The position numbers and the translations under genes were made by a program. This document shows, one piece after another, positions 19,931-29,542 of a stretch of 64,000 nt of DNA. Every line of letters begins with the position of its first letter. Position 1 is the stretch's first letter. Source of the stretch: Flavimaribacter sediminis (GTDB lineage: Bacteria > Pseudomonadota > Alphaproteobacteria > Rhizobiales > Rhizobiaceae); NCBI RefSeq assembly GCF_019492055.1, contig NZ_JAICBX010000001.1, forward strand, positions 310,001 through 374,000. Reading direction: 5' to 3'. Under the pieces are notes generated by a model, which saw nothing but the letters and a program-made list of their open reading frames with translations, was not told where the DNA came from and searched no databases.

Positions 19931-20809
19931 ATGGAATACACATCTCCCTGGCGACAGTTCGTCGAGAATTTCACCAGCAGGAAATCGGCTGTCATATCGC
20001 TGGCCGTGCTTTTCCTGATCTTTGTCGCCGCTTTTGTCGGGCCGTACTTCACGCTGCAGGATCCATACGACCTCGCACAGATATCGATCCTTGATTCAAG
20101 CCTGCCGCCCGGTTCTACGGACATGGCCGGAAACACCTTCTGGCTCGGCACGGATGACCAGGGTCGCGACCTGCTCAGCGCCATCATCTACGGACTGCGC
20201 ATCAGTCTAGTCGTCGGCGTCGTCAGCGGTCTTATGGCGGTGGTCGTCGGTGTCGGCATTGGCATCATCGGCGCCTATTTCGGCGGACGGATCGACAGCC
20301 TGATTATGCGCGTGGTCGACCTTTTCCTGGGATTTCCCAGCTTTCTCATCGCGCTGATCTGTCTTGCGGTTCTGGGTCGTGGCGTCGAGAAGGTCGTGCT
20401 CGCCCTGGTGCTCAGCCAGTGGGCCACATTCGCAAGAATCGTCAGGGGAGTGGCTGTCGTCGAGCGCGAAAAGGAATACATCGATTCCGCGAGGGGCCTG
20501 GTCCTGCCGAGGCACCGGATCATCTTCGGTCATCTCCTGCCGAACTGTCTGCCGCCGCTGATTGTCGTCGCGACAATGAACGTCGCCTTTTCCATCACGC
20601 TGGAAGCCTCGCTTTCTTTCCTCGGGGTCGGCCTGCCGATCACGGAACCGTCGCTCGGTCTGCTGATCGCAAACGGATACGAATACATCCTGACCGGCAA
20701 ATACTGGCTGAGTTTCTATCCGGGCATTGCCCTCCTGATCACGGTGATGTCGCTCAATCTCGTCGCCGACCATCTGCGTCGCGTGCTCAATCCGAGGCTG
20801 GAAACATGA
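19931..20809 (+). CDS. ABC transporter permease, DppC type
   Basis: The 292-residue second permease has an N-terminal cytoplasmic segment (FVENFTSRKSAVISLAVLFL), a periplasmic loop with FWLGTDDQGRDLLS typical of DppC/OppC, and a C-terminal transport domain with the EAA loop (EYIDSARGLVLPRHRIIFGH). It pairs with the DppB-type protein. Its stop codon overlaps the start of the first ATPase gene (ATGA), indicating coupled translation. Confidence 0.93.
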   Translation: MEYTSPWRQFVENFTSRKSAVISLAVLFLIFVAAFVGPYFTLQDPYDLAQISILDSSLPPGSTDMAGNTFWLGTDDQGRDLLSAIIYGLRISLVVGVVSGLMAVVVGVGIGIIGAYFGGRIDSLIMRVVDLFLGFPSFLIALICLAVLGRGVEKVVLALVLSQWATFARIVRGVAVVEREKEYIDSARGLVLPRHRIIFGHLLPNCLPPLIVVATMNVAFSITLEASLSFLGVGLPITEPSLGLLIANGYEYILTGKYWLSFYPGIALLITVMSLNLVADHLRRVLNPRLET

Positions 20810-21816
20810 CGTCGCAAGGTGAACCCGCTCTGAGCGTGAAGGGATTGAAGACCCACTTCTTCACCAAGGCCGGCGTGGCAAGGGCAGTGGACGGCGTATC
20901 CTTCGAATTAGTGCCCGGCGAGATACTCGGTATCGTCGGCGAGTCCGGATCGGGCAAGTCCGTGACGGGCATGTCCATTATGGGCCTGGTCGATCCGCCG
21001 GGCCGTGTTGTCGAAGGAAGCGTCAGGCTTGCGGGCAAGGAACTAATCACAGCGACCGAGGAGGATCGGCGGCAGCTGCTCGGCAACCGCATCGCCATGA
21101 TCTTCCAGGAAGCGACGACTGCGCTGAACCCGGTACTCAGCATCGACACGCAGATGATTGAGGCGGTGAAGGCGCATCAGGACGTATCGACCCGGCAAGC
21201 ACGCAAAATTGCGATACGGGCGCTGCAGGTGGTCGGAATTCCTTCGGCAGAGGAAAGGATCAAATCCTATCCGCATGAATTTTCGGGTGGCATGAGACAG
21301 CGGGTGCTGATTGCGACCGCCCTCTTGAACGAGCCGGATATCATCATCGCGGATGAACCGACGACGGCGCTGGACGTAACGATCCAGGCGCAGATCCTGT
21401 CGGAGACGCAGAAGCTTTGTCGCGAGCGCGGAACCTCCCTCATATGGATCACCCACGACCTGACCGTGGTTGCCGGCCTCGTGGACAAGGTTTGTGTCAT
21501 GTATGCCGGAAAGATCGTGGAACGGGGTCCGGTGGACGTCATTCTCGATCGCCCGAAGCACCCCTATACGGTCGGTCTCATCGGTTCGATTCCAAGCATG
21601 AATACCCGCGGCAAGCGATTGAGCCAGATTCCCGGAATGACGCCGTCACTGCTGACCTTGAAGCCTGGCTGCGCATTTCGCGATCGATGTTTGCGCGCCG
21701 ACGAGAGATGTCTTCAGGACCCTCCGGAGACTTGGACCGGGGACGGGTCTGCCGTGCGCTGCTTCCATCCTGTCGAACATCCGGCCAAGGTCCTCGAGGA
21801 GAGCCGGCGATCATGA
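20806..21816 (+). CDS. ABC transporter ATP-binding protein, DppD type
   Basis: This 336-residue ATPase has Walker A GESGSGKS (about residues 45-52), signature FSGGMRQRV, Walker B IIIADEPTTALD and the H-loop WITHDLTVV. It has the C-terminal oligopeptide-transporter extension with a cysteine cluster (CAFRDRC, then C residues near ERC and VRC) that binds an iron-sulfur cluster in Dpp/Opp ATPases. The start was set at ATG 20806, overlapping the DppC-type stop. The last bases overlap the DppF-type gene. Confidence 0.94.
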   Translation: MTSQGEPALSVKGLKTHFFTKAGVARAVDGVSFELVPGEILGIVGESGSGKSVTGMSIMGLVDPPGRVVEGSVRLAGKELITATEEDRRQLLGNRIAMIFQEATTALNPVLSIDTQMIEAVKAHQDVSTRQARKIAIRALQVVGIPSAEERIKSYPHEFSGGMRQRVLIATALLNEPDIIIADEPTTALDVTIQAQILSETQKLCRERGTSLIWITHDLTVVAGLVDKVCVMYAGKIVERGPVDVILDRPKHPYTVGLIGSIPSMNTRGKRLSQIPGMTPSLLTLKPGCAFRDRCLRADERCLQDPPETWTGDGSAVRCFHPVEHPAKVLEESRRS

Positions 21817-22823
21817 CTGTGCCTCTGATCCAGCTTTCGGGAGTATCGAAGCGCTTTACCCAGAAGTCGGACCTGGCTTCCAAAATCGTGCAGTTTTTCG
21901 GCAGTAAGAAACATACCTATGCGGTGCAGGCGGTCGAAGATGTCGACCTTGAGATCAGCAAAGGCGAAGTCCTTGGTCTCGTTGGCGAATCCGGATGCGG
22001 AAAATCCACGCTGGGTCGCATTGCCGCAGGCCTGCTGGAGCCCACGGTTGGACAGATCCGATTTAACGGCGAGGAAGTTGCCAAACTCGGTCCGAAAGAA
22101 GCCAGGGATGTCGCGCTGAACATCCAGATGATCTTCCAGGATCCCTTTGCCTCGCTCAATCCGCGCAAGAGGATCGGAGAAATCATCGGCGAGGCGCCGC
22201 GCATTCACAAGTTGGTCCCCGAAAGCGAAATGGACGGCTTTCTCGACGATCTGATGCGGCGCTGCGGACTGGATCCGGCCTTCAAATCACGCTTCCCGCA
22301 CCAGTTTTCGGGTGGCCAACGCCAGAGGATTGCGATTGCACGTGCTCTGGCTGTCAATGCCGAGTTCATTGTTTGCGACGAATCCGTATCGGCCCTCGAT
22401 GTGTCGGTGCAGGCGCAGATCCTCAATCTATTTATGGATCTCAAGGACGAATTCAACCTGACGACGCTGTTCATCAGCCACGATCTCGGCGTGGTGGAAC
22501 ATGTCAGTGACCGGGTCGCCATCATGTATCTCGGACGTATCGTTGAACTTGCAGCCACGGAAAATCTATTCGGATCGCCTTTGCATCCCTACACGCAGGG
22601 CCTCCTGCACGAAGTCCCAAGCCTCGATAGGCGGAACATGAAGTTTGCCGCGATCAAGGGCGAAATCCCGTCTCCCCTGAATCCGCCGGAAGGATGCCGG
22701 TTTCATCCCCGGTGTCCGTTTGCCACCGAAATCTGCAAGACGTCACCACCGGAAATACGGTCACTGCGACCCGGACATTTCGTATCATGCCATCACGCGG
22801 AAAAATTACAGGAACGACAATGA
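21813..22823 (+). CDS. ABC transporter ATP-binding protein, DppF type
   Basis: The 336-residue second ATPase has GESGCGKSTLG (Walker A), FSGGQRQRIAIA (signature), FIVCDESVSALDVS (Walker B, with Ser where Pro is usual) and the C-terminal CRFHPRCPFATEIC cysteine extension. ATG 21813 overlaps the preceding stop. Its own stop overlaps the dipeptidase start (ATGA). With the other four genes it makes a complete Dpp-type importer. Confidence 0.94.
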   Translation: MTVPLIQLSGVSKRFTQKSDLASKIVQFFGSKKHTYAVQAVEDVDLEISKGEVLGLVGESGCGKSTLGRIAAGLLEPTVGQIRFNGEEVAKLGPKEARDVALNIQMIFQDPFASLNPRKRIGEIIGEAPRIHKLVPESEMDGFLDDLMRRCGLDPAFKSRFPHQFSGGQRQRIAIARALAVNAEFIVCDESVSALDVSVQAQILNLFMDLKDEFNLTTLFISHDLGVVEHVSDRVAIMYLGRIVELAATENLFGSPLHPYTQGLLHEVPSLDRRNMKFAAIKGEIPSPLNPPEGCRFHPRCPFATEICKTSPPEIRSLRPGHFVSCHHAEKLQERQ

Positions 22824-23851
22824 ACACGATCAGCGATGCTCCCGATATCGTCGAGAAATGGAACGTCAGCGAGGCGGCTGCAAAGCTGCATCGGGAAGCC
22901 TGTATCTGCGACATGACCCTGCCATGGGTGCCCGAGGCGGACGGAAAGGAAGAGGCGCTCCAGCGCTTCCGCAATTCCGGCTTCAACTTCCTGAGTCTCA
23001 GCGTCGGCGTCGAGCGGATGGGGCTCGGTGCGACCTTGCGCTATCTGCTGGCCATCCGCGACGGCTTCAAATCGCAGCCGGGCAAGTTCAAATTCGTTTA
23101 CTCGGTCGAGGACATTCGCGACGCTCACAGGAACGGAAAGCTTGCCATCGGTTTCCATTTCCAGGGCAGCGAAATGCTAGAGCGGGACACCAGGCTGGTC
23201 GAGGTCTTTTACGATCTCGGCATCCGGCACATGCTGATCGCAAAGGACTACCGTTCAAGGGCGGCAGACGGTTGTTACGAAAAATCCAATGCTGGCCTGA
23301 GCCGGTTCGGTATCGATTTGATCCGGGAAATGAACCGTGTGGGCATGGTTCTGGACCTGACGCATACTGGATACGCTAGCACCATGGAAGCGATGGACGT
23401 GTCCACCGAGCCGGTGATCTTTTCCCATTCCAATCCGCAAGGGGTGCTGGCTCAGACCCGCAATATCAAGGATGACCAGATCAGAGGATGCGCGAAATCG
23501 GGCGGCGTTGTGGGCATTGTCGGCTTCGGCCACTTTCTGAAGGACACCAACGTAACCGCACAGGGCCTGTTCGAAAACGTTGACTACGTGTCACAGCTGG
23601 TAGGCGCGCAACATGCGGCGCTAGGCCTGGACTACGTCTACTATCCTGATCTCTTCCTGAGACAGGTCGAAGCCAATCCCGGCTCCTGGCCGCCCGAATA
23701 CATGCAGAACATGAAGGGCTTCAACTACGTCCCGCCGGAAGCGCTGCCGGAGCTGACCGAGCTCATGCTCAGTCACGGCTACAGCGATGAGGACGCCAAG
23801 GGCGTTCTCGGAGAAAATTTCCTTCGCGTATGCCAACAGGTCTGGAAGTGA
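22820..23851 (+). CDS. M19 membrane-dipeptidase-like protein with altered metal site
   Basis: The 343-residue protein follows the M19 (renal dipeptidase) barrel: GIRHMLIAKDYRS, VLDLTHTGY, IFSHSNPQGV, RNIKDDQIRGCAKSGGVVGI and LGLDYVYYPD. The family normally uses a dinuclear zinc site that includes an N-terminal His-x-Asp and a Glu. Here the N-terminal motif is CDMTLPW (residues 30-36), without the usual His and Asp, and the Glu position looks like Gln (FHFQGSE). The two later histidines are kept. It may be a divergent dipeptidase or have another hydrolytic role. It is coupled to the importer by ATGA. Confidence 0.8.
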   Translation: MNTISDAPDIVEKWNVSEAAAKLHREACICDMTLPWVPEADGKEEALQRFRNSGFNFLSLSVGVERMGLGATLRYLLAIRDGFKSQPGKFKFVYSVEDIRDAHRNGKLAIGFHFQGSEMLERDTRLVEVFYDLGIRHMLIAKDYRSRAADGCYEKSNAGLSRFGIDLIREMNRVGMVLDLTHTGYASTMEAMDVSTEPVIFSHSNPQGVLAQTRNIKDDQIRGCAKSGGVVGIVGFGHFLKDTNVTAQGLFENVDYVSQLVGAQHAALGLDYVYYPDLFLRQVEANPGSWPPEYMQNMKGFNYVPPEALPELTELMLSHGYSDEDAKGVLGENFLRVCQQVWK

Positions 23852-23878
23852 TGGCGGATACCGTTCTGGTACGGTCCA

Positions 23879-25486
23879 GTGAGGCCTGACTATATCGTCA
23901 TTGGCGCGGGCTCTGCCGGATGCCTCGTTGCCGCCGGTTTGACCGAGGGCGGAAAGAACACGGTCCTGTTGCTCGAGACTGGCCCCACAGACCGGCATCC
24001 GTTGGTCAAGATTCCGCTGGGATACGGGCTGCTGCTCAATGACGAGACCCGAAACTATCGCTACAACAGCGCGCCTGAACCAAATCTCCACGGAAGGGAA
24101 ATCTATCTGCCGCGCGGCAGGACCGTGGGCGGATCGGGATCGATCAATGCGATGGTCTACTGCCGGGGCATGCCGCATGATTACGAGAGCTGGAAAGAAA
24201 CCGGGCTTGACCGCTGGGGATGGGACGATGTCCGTGCTGCCTTCGAGGCCAATGAGAGCCCGACCGGACAAGGTGGCGTCAGTGTCACCGATCCTGTCGA
24301 CGAACGGCATCCGTTTACCCGGTATTTCCGCGATGCGACCGCAGAACTCGGCATTGCCTATACCGACGACTTCAATGGAGAGACGCCGGAAGGCGCTGGC
24401 TACTACCGTATCACCACGCGAAACGGGTTTCGCCATACCAGTGCCGATGCGTTTCTGCGGCCTGCATTGCGTAACGGTGGACTGCGACTGGTTTGTGGAG
24501 CGACCGTCCAGAAGCTGCTCTTCGAAGGCAGAAAAGCCGTTGGGGTTCGTTATATAAAAAACGCGAAGGACCGGGATGTTCACGCCGCCAAGGCCGTCAT
24601 TGTCTGTGCCGGCGCGATCAACTCACCGCAAATTCTGCAAATTTCAGGCATCGGCGATCCGGAGCATCTGGCAAATCTCGGTATCGACGCAGTGTTGGCG
24701 AACGCGAATGTTGGAGCGCATCTGCAGGATCATTTCACGCTTGCCTACTATTTTCGGGCTCGTGTGCCGACCCTCAACAGCGAGCTTAGTACCCTGCCGG
24801 CACGTATCCGCCAGGCGGTTCGCTACGCACTGACACGTCGTGGCCCCTTGAGCGTCAGCGTCAATCAGTATGGCGGTTTCATCCGGACATCACCCGATTT
24901 GCCGGCACCGGATCAGCAGCTCTACTTCAATGCCGCCTCCTACAGCATTGCAAGGGCACGCGGCGGTCGCCCGTTTGTCCAGGCCGATTCCTTTCCTGGC
25001 TTCAGCCTGTGCTACCAGCCGACGCGGCCAACGAGCCGCGGCAGGATCAGCGCCGTCTCCGCAGATGTTGCCGTTCCGCCAAGGATCGAACTGAATGCAC
25101 TGGATACCGAGAAGGATCGCCAGGATGCGGTCAATGGCGGGCGGTTTATCGGAAGGGTCGTACAGACGAAGGCGTTGCAGCCGGTTATCGATCGACCGCT
25201 CCTCGTGTCACCGGACCAACTGAGTGATGAGGAGATACTGGAGGATTTCCGCGAACGGTGCGGAACGACGTTCCACCAAAGCGGCAGCTGCGCCATGGGC
25301 AATAACCCTTCCACGTCCGTGGTGGATTCCGAAATGCGCGTTCACGGGGTTGACGGGCTCTATGTCGTTGACGCGTCGGTTTTTCCATCCGTCCCGTCCG
25401 GAAACATCAATGCACCTACACTGATGGTGGCGCGCAGGGGCGTGGACTTCATTCTGAAACACCAGTCGTCCCGGACAATAGCATGA
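23879..25486 (+). CDS. GMC-family FAD oxidoreductase (choline-dehydrogenase-like)
   Basis: The 535-residue flavoprotein has the N-terminal dinucleotide-binding motif IVIGAGSAGCLVAAGLTE, the GMC signature LPRGRTVGGSGSINAMVYCR, and the second signature GAINSPQILQISGIGDP. The C-terminal active-site region includes FHQSGSCAMG and the terminal INAPTLMVARRGVDFI. Such enzymes oxidise primary alcohols or polyols. The start is GTG at 23879, 27 bases after the dipeptidase stop; no in-frame ATG precedes the GxGxxG motif. It is probably part of the same operon. Confidence 0.9.
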   Translation: MRPDYIVIGAGSAGCLVAAGLTEGGKNTVLLLETGPTDRHPLVKIPLGYGLLLNDETRNYRYNSAPEPNLHGREIYLPRGRTVGGSGSINAMVYCRGMPHDYESWKETGLDRWGWDDVRAAFEANESPTGQGGVSVTDPVDERHPFTRYFRDATAELGIAYTDDFNGETPEGAGYYRITTRNGFRHTSADAFLRPALRNGGLRLVCGATVQKLLFEGRKAVGVRYIKNAKDRDVHAAKAVIVCAGAINSPQILQISGIGDPEHLANLGIDAVLANANVGAHLQDHFTLAYYFRARVPTLNSELSTLPARIRQAVRYALTRRGPLSVSVNQYGGFIRTSPDLPAPDQQLYFNAASYSIARARGGRPFVQADSFPGFSLCYQPTRPTSRGRISAVSADVAVPPRIELNALDTEKDRQDAVNGGRFIGRVVQTKALQPVIDRPLLVSPDQLSDEEILEDFRERCGTTFHQSGSCAMGNNPSTSVVDSEMRVHGVDGLYVVDASVFPSVPSGNINAPTLMVARRGVDFILKHQSSRTIA

Positions 25487-25564
25487 ACGCGTTTCCTGAA
25501 TGGTTCTGTTCCTTAGCGCCGGCAGATTCTAACGTGCTGCAGCAGGAAGGTCTTGGAGTAGCAG

Positions 25565-26809
25565 ATGAGTGAAAAACGAGTTTTGGTCATCGGCGCAGGC
25601 ATTACCGGTGTGTCGATAGCCGAGTGGTTGCGGCGGACAGGATGGACAGTATCCCTTGTCGATCCCGTGTTGCCCGGCAGTGCGGAGCAAACATCTTACG
25701 GAAACGCGGGTCTGCTTTCCCGCAACTCGATCATGCCTGCGGCGACGCCGACGCTCGTAAAGAAGGGACTTTCAATGGCTCTGGATTCAGGCTCACCCCT
25801 GTTTCTGCGATGGTCCTACCTGCCGCGCCTGCTTCCCTGGCTCATCCCGTTTCTCAGCAATGCGAACGAGGACAGGATAAGGGTCATCGCCGAAGGCCTC
25901 GCTCCCCTCGTCTTCGATACGGCGGAACAGCATCAGTCGCTGGCGAAAGATACCGTTGCGGAAAAATACATAAGCCACGGTGAGTACATCAAGCTGTTTC
26001 CGAATAGGGCCGGTCACGATGCAGACGTGTTTTCGGCCGAGATGAGAAAGCAGTACGGGCATGTCTTCGAGGAACTGACGCGGGAAGACATCGTCTCTCG
26101 TGATCCAAATGTCGGGCCGGCCTATACGTTCGCCACGGTCTTCAAGGATTATTGCTGGATCGCCTCTCCCGGCGGCTATGTTGCAGCCCTGTTCGAGCAT
26201 TTCAGAGAGCATGGCGGGCAGTTCGAGCAACGCCGGGTCGTGTCGGTTGCTGCTGGAGACAGGCCGTCCGTTTCCCTTGAGGGAGGGGACGTGCTGCACG
26301 CCGACAAAATCATCCTGTCGACAGGAGCATGGTCGGGAAAGCTGGTCCGGACCTCAGGGATCCGCGTCAAGCTGGAGGCGGAACGCGGCTATCACATATC
26401 CATCCGCGATCCGGCCTTTACGGCTCCCCAACCATATATGATCTCGGACGCAAAGTTCATCATGACGCCGATGAATGGCGCCCTGCGCGCCGCCGGAATG
26501 GTTGAGTTTGCAGGTCTTGACGCCCCGGCGACGGAGGCGCCGATCGCGTTGCTGAAGAAAGGAGTCAGGAAAGTCTATCCGGGACTTCCTCTCGATATCG
26601 TGGAACCTTGGATGGGCCGCCGCCCGACCACGCCCGACAGTCTCCCGGTTATCGGCGAGTCACGATCGACACCGAACGTGGTTCACGCCTATGGAGGTCA
26701 ACATATTGGCCTCACAATAGGTCCCAAGGTAGGACGATTGATTTCCAGCTTACTTGCTGGAAAGCAACCGAACATGGATATGGCTCCGTATCTGCCGGAT
26801 CGTTTTTGA
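25565..26809 (+). CDS. DadA-type FAD-dependent amino-acid oxidoreductase
   Basis: The 414-residue protein opens with the Rossmann motif VLVIGAGITGVSIAEWLRR and ends with the DAO-family pattern GRRPTTPDSLPVIGES, followed by YGGQHIGLTIGPKVGRLIS. This matches D-amino-acid dehydrogenase DadA and related enzymes, which oxidise D-amino acids or N-alkyl amino acids to keto acids. The gene starts 78 bases after the GMC gene. The context of an importer and peptidase suggests that a released amine or D-amino acid is the substrate. The exact substrate is unknown. Confidence 0.9.
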   Translation: MSEKRVLVIGAGITGVSIAEWLRRTGWTVSLVDPVLPGSAEQTSYGNAGLLSRNSIMPAATPTLVKKGLSMALDSGSPLFLRWSYLPRLLPWLIPFLSNANEDRIRVIAEGLAPLVFDTAEQHQSLAKDTVAEKYISHGEYIKLFPNRAGHDADVFSAEMRKQYGHVFEELTREDIVSRDPNVGPAYTFATVFKDYCWIASPGGYVAALFEHFREHGGQFEQRRVVSVAAGDRPSVSLEGGDVLHADKIILSTGAWSGKLVRTSGIRVKLEAERGYHISIRDPAFTAPQPYMISDAKFIMTPMNGALRAAGMVEFAGLDAPATEAPIALLKKGVRKVYPGLPLDIVEPWMGRRPTTPDSLPVIGESRSTPNVVHAYGGQHIGLTIGPKVGRLISSLLAGKQPNMDMAPYLPDRF

Positions 26810-26820
26810 GGTTCGCGACA

Positions 26821-28314
26821 TCAGGCGGCGAGTGCGCCGTCGGCAACAAGAGACCCGAGAATTTCCATTCCCCTCTCTATCTCGTCCGGGGAAGCGCTGC
26901 CGAACCCAATCACGAACCCGTTTTCTTCCATGGGGGCCAAGCAGTAACGGCCGAGCGGCGCCAGAACAACGCCACGGGAACGCGCCTGCTTTACCAGACT
27001 GTCCACATCGAACCGACTATCGAGGCGCGCCCAAGTGTGAAAACCACCACTCGTCTCCTGTATCTGCACCGTATCCGGAAGCCTGGTGGCTGCACGTATC
27101 AGGGCATCGTAACGTGCCTTATAGAGACGGCGCATCATCCTGATATGGGTGGCGAAATGGCCCTCGTCCATGAAGTCGGCAACGACGGCCTGGGTCGCCG
27201 TCGGTGGTCCTCCGACCCAGGATTCGAAAAGCTCGTTGAAGGCTGAAACCATGCGTTCGGGAGCCAGGATGAAGCCCAGTCTCAGCGAAGGGAAGAGGGA
27301 CTTCGAGAACGTGCCGACGTAAATAACCTGCCCCTGACTGTCGATGCTCCTGAGCGCCGGTTGCGGCGCATTGCCGAAGTAGAATTCGCCATCGTAATCA
27401 TCCTCGATGATCAGAGCCCTGGCCTGTTCCACAGCTTCCAGCAACTCGAACCGTCGCTCCAGCGACATGACATATCCGAGCGGCTGTTGGTGCGAAGGGG
27501 TGATGAAGGCGAGTTGGAAGTCGGGTGCCTTCGCCAGTCCGTCCTTGACGACGAGACCGGACCGGTCAACGGCGATGGGCACCAGTTCGGCTCCTGCGGA
27601 TAACAGCGCATTCCGCGCACCCGATGCCCCCGGGTTCTCCATCCAGACACGGTCTCCCGCGTTCAGCAGCATCTGGCCGATCAGAGAGAAGGCGTGCTGT
27701 GCTCCGGAGGTAATGAAGACCTGTGCAGGATCGCAGGTTATGCCCCTGACGGCGTTCAAATGCGTGGCGATCGCACTGCGCAGACCTTCATGTCCCTGAG
27801 GCTGTCCGTATCCCATCACGTCGTTGCGGTTGCCACGCAGATGGCGTGCGTAAATGCGTGTCCAGGTCGCCATCGGGAACGCGTCGAGTGCTGGCATCGC
27901 CGTTACGAACGGCTTCGTGGTGTGCGGCAGCCATTTGCGTTTGGCATAGGACTTCTGGGCATGTCTTAGTGTGCCTGACAAGGCCGGCGCGTGGTTTATC
28001 GTTTCATCGCTGGACCTTGTTATCCTGGCAGTCGGTCTTTGCCTGTCAAGCGTGTCGCTCACATAAGTTCCCGAACCGACCCTCGATACTAGCATGCCAT
28101 CGGCCGTTAAACGCTCGATCGCGTCAATGACCGTGGTGCGGGAAACACCGATTTCTTTTGCAAGGGTTCGGGTCGCCGGCAACCGGTCGCCTGCCTTGAG
28201 CCCTCCCGATAGGATTGTATCCCTGAGCGCCATGTAAAGTTGGACGCTGATGCTCTTGCGAGACTGGCGATCCAGCTTGATGGACGACAGCAGCGCACCG
28301 GCTGCATTCTTCAT
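26821..28314 (-). CDS. MocR/PdxR-type GntR regulator with aminotransferase domain
   Basis: The 497-residue protein fuses an N-terminal winged helix (SISVQLYMALRDTILSGG, then GDRLPATRTLAKEIGVSRTT) to a fold-type I aminotransferase domain. The PLP lysine region is YVGTFSKSLFPSLRLGF, and the earlier IIEDDYDGEF holds the cofactor aspartate. MocR regulators sense PLP and a cognate amino compound. I chose ATG 28314 because the upstream extension to 28485 is unlike the family and overlaps the divergent gene. It converges on the DadA-type gene and is divergent from the enolase-family gene, so it probably controls this island module. Confidence 0.9.
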   Translation of the reverse strand: MKNAAGALLSSIKLDRQSRKSISVQLYMALRDTILSGGLKAGDRLPATRTLAKEIGVSRTTVIDAIERLTADGMLVSRVGSGTYVSDTLDRQRPTARITRSSDETINHAPALSGTLRHAQKSYAKRKWLPHTTKPFVTAMPALDAFPMATWTRIYARHLRGNRNDVMGYGQPQGHEGLRSAIATHLNAVRGITCDPAQVFITSGAQHAFSLIGQMLLNAGDRVWMENPGASGARNALLSAGAELVPIAVDRSGLVVKDGLAKAPDFQLAFITPSHQQPLGYVMSLERRFELLEAVEQARALIIEDDYDGEFYFGNAPQPALRSIDSQGQVIYVGTFSKSLFPSLRLGFILAPERMVSAFNELFESWVGGPPTATQAVVADFMDEGHFATHIRMMRRLYKARYDALIRAATRLPDTVQIQETSGGFHTWARLDSRFDVDSLVKQARSRGVVLAPLGRYCLAPMEENGFVIGFGSASPDEIERGMEILGSLVADGALAA

Positions 28315-28351
28315 GTCTGCCCCCTGAAAAATTGGTCTAGGATTAGTTCCT

Positions 28352-28377
28352 GAATGGATATTACCATCATGCCATTC
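28352..28377. promoter_or_regulatory. inverted repeat in the MocR/enolase divergent promoter
   Basis: GAATGG (28352-28357) and CCATTC (28372-28377) form an inverted repeat in the 112-base region between the divergent MocR and enolase-family genes. It is a candidate operator. The short arms and lack of a second copy keep confidence low. Confidence 0.3.
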
Positions 28378-28426
28378 GGATTTATGGTCAAGGGAGCACC
28401 GCCCTCCCTTCTCAAATGGAATATCC

Positions 28427-29533
28427 ATGAAAATCCATACGATAGAGACATTCACGAATGAGTTTATCTGCTTTGTTCGCGTCACCTCCGACGAGGGATC
28501 GCAAGGGTGGGGCCAGGTCGCGCCCTATTTTGCCGATATTACCGCGCAGATCATCCATCGGCAGGTTGCGCCGCATGTTCTGGGCCTGGATTGCTTCGAC
28601 ATCGACGCGATAGGCAAAACGGTCTGCCATCGCGAGCACAAGTTTCCCGGTTCCTATTTGCGACGGGCCATCGGCGGCGTCGATACGGCACTCTGGGATA
28701 TGCGCGGAAAGCTGGAATCGAAGCCGGTATGCGCGCTGATCGGCGGCACGCCCGGTCCAATCCGGGCCTATGCCTCTTCGATGAAAAGGGACATTACCGC
28801 CGAGCAGGAGGTGGAGCGCTTCAAGAGCCTCCGCGACACGAAAGGGTTTGACGCCTTCAAGTTCCGTATCGGGTCCGAGGTCGGGGAGAACCAGGATGAA
28901 TGGCCCGGCAGGACGGAAGAGATCGTGCCTGCCATCCGCCAGTCATTTGATGAGTCAGTGGCGCTGCTCGTCGATGCCAACTCCTGCTATTCGCCGTCAC
29001 GGGCCATCGAAATCGGACATATGCTTGAGGATAACGGCATCTCGCACTACGAAGAACCGTGCCCCTATTGGCATTTCGAACAGACAAAGCAGGTGACTGA
29101 GGCTCTGGATATAGATGTCACCGGAGGCGAACAGGACTGCATGATGGCGAACTGGAAGCAGATGATCGACGAAAAGGTCGTCGACATTCTGCAGCCCGAC
29201 ATCTGCTATCTCGGGGGACTGTCCCGTACGTTGCGCGTCGCGAAAATGGCGGAAAATGCCGGCATCCCGGTGACACCGCACAGCGCCAATCTTTCGATGG
29301 TCACGGTTTTCACAATGCATCTGCTTCGGGCCATTCCCAACGCCGGCAAATACCTTGAATACTCTATCGAGGGAGAGGATTACTATCCGTGGCAGGAAGG
29401 TCTCTTTGCCAATGATCCACATGAAATCATCGATGGCAAGGCGACGGTCACCGACGCACCGGGGTGGGGGATAGAAATCAGTCCCGAATGGTTGAGCAAG
29501 TCTTCCTACCGGATAAGCACGAACACAGAGTAA
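28427..29533 (+). CDS. mandelate racemase/muconate lactonizing enzyme family protein (enolase superfamily)
   Basis: The 368-residue protein has a capping domain and a beta/alpha barrel carrying metal and acid-base residues. FKFRIGSEV supplies the strand-2 lysine, LLVDANSCYSP the first carboxylate, and HYEEPCPYW the second. VTGGEQD, then ILQPDICYLGG and the strand-7/8 HSAN, follow. Members abstract a proton next to a carboxylate, giving racemisation, cycloisomerisation or dehydration. In this setting a dehydratase or epimerase acting on an imported compound is likely. It is divergent from the MocR regulator and followed within ten bases by another FAD enzyme. Confidence 0.9.
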   Translation: MKIHTIETFTNEFICFVRVTSDEGSQGWGQVAPYFADITAQIIHRQVAPHVLGLDCFDIDAIGKTVCHREHKFPGSYLRRAIGGVDTALWDMRGKLESKPVCALIGGTPGPIRAYASSMKRDITAEQEVERFKSLRDTKGFDAFKFRIGSEVGENQDEWPGRTEEIVPAIRQSFDESVALLVDANSCYSPSRAIEIGHMLEDNGISHYEEPCPYWHFEQTKQVTEALDIDVTGGEQDCMMANWKQMIDEKVVDILQPDICYLGGLSRTLRVAKMAENAGIPVTPHSANLSMVTVFTMHLLRAIPNAGKYLEYSIEGEDYYPWQEGLFANDPHEIIDGKATVTDAPGWGIEISPEWLSKSSYRISTNTE

Positions 29534-29542
29534 TAGCGAGTG

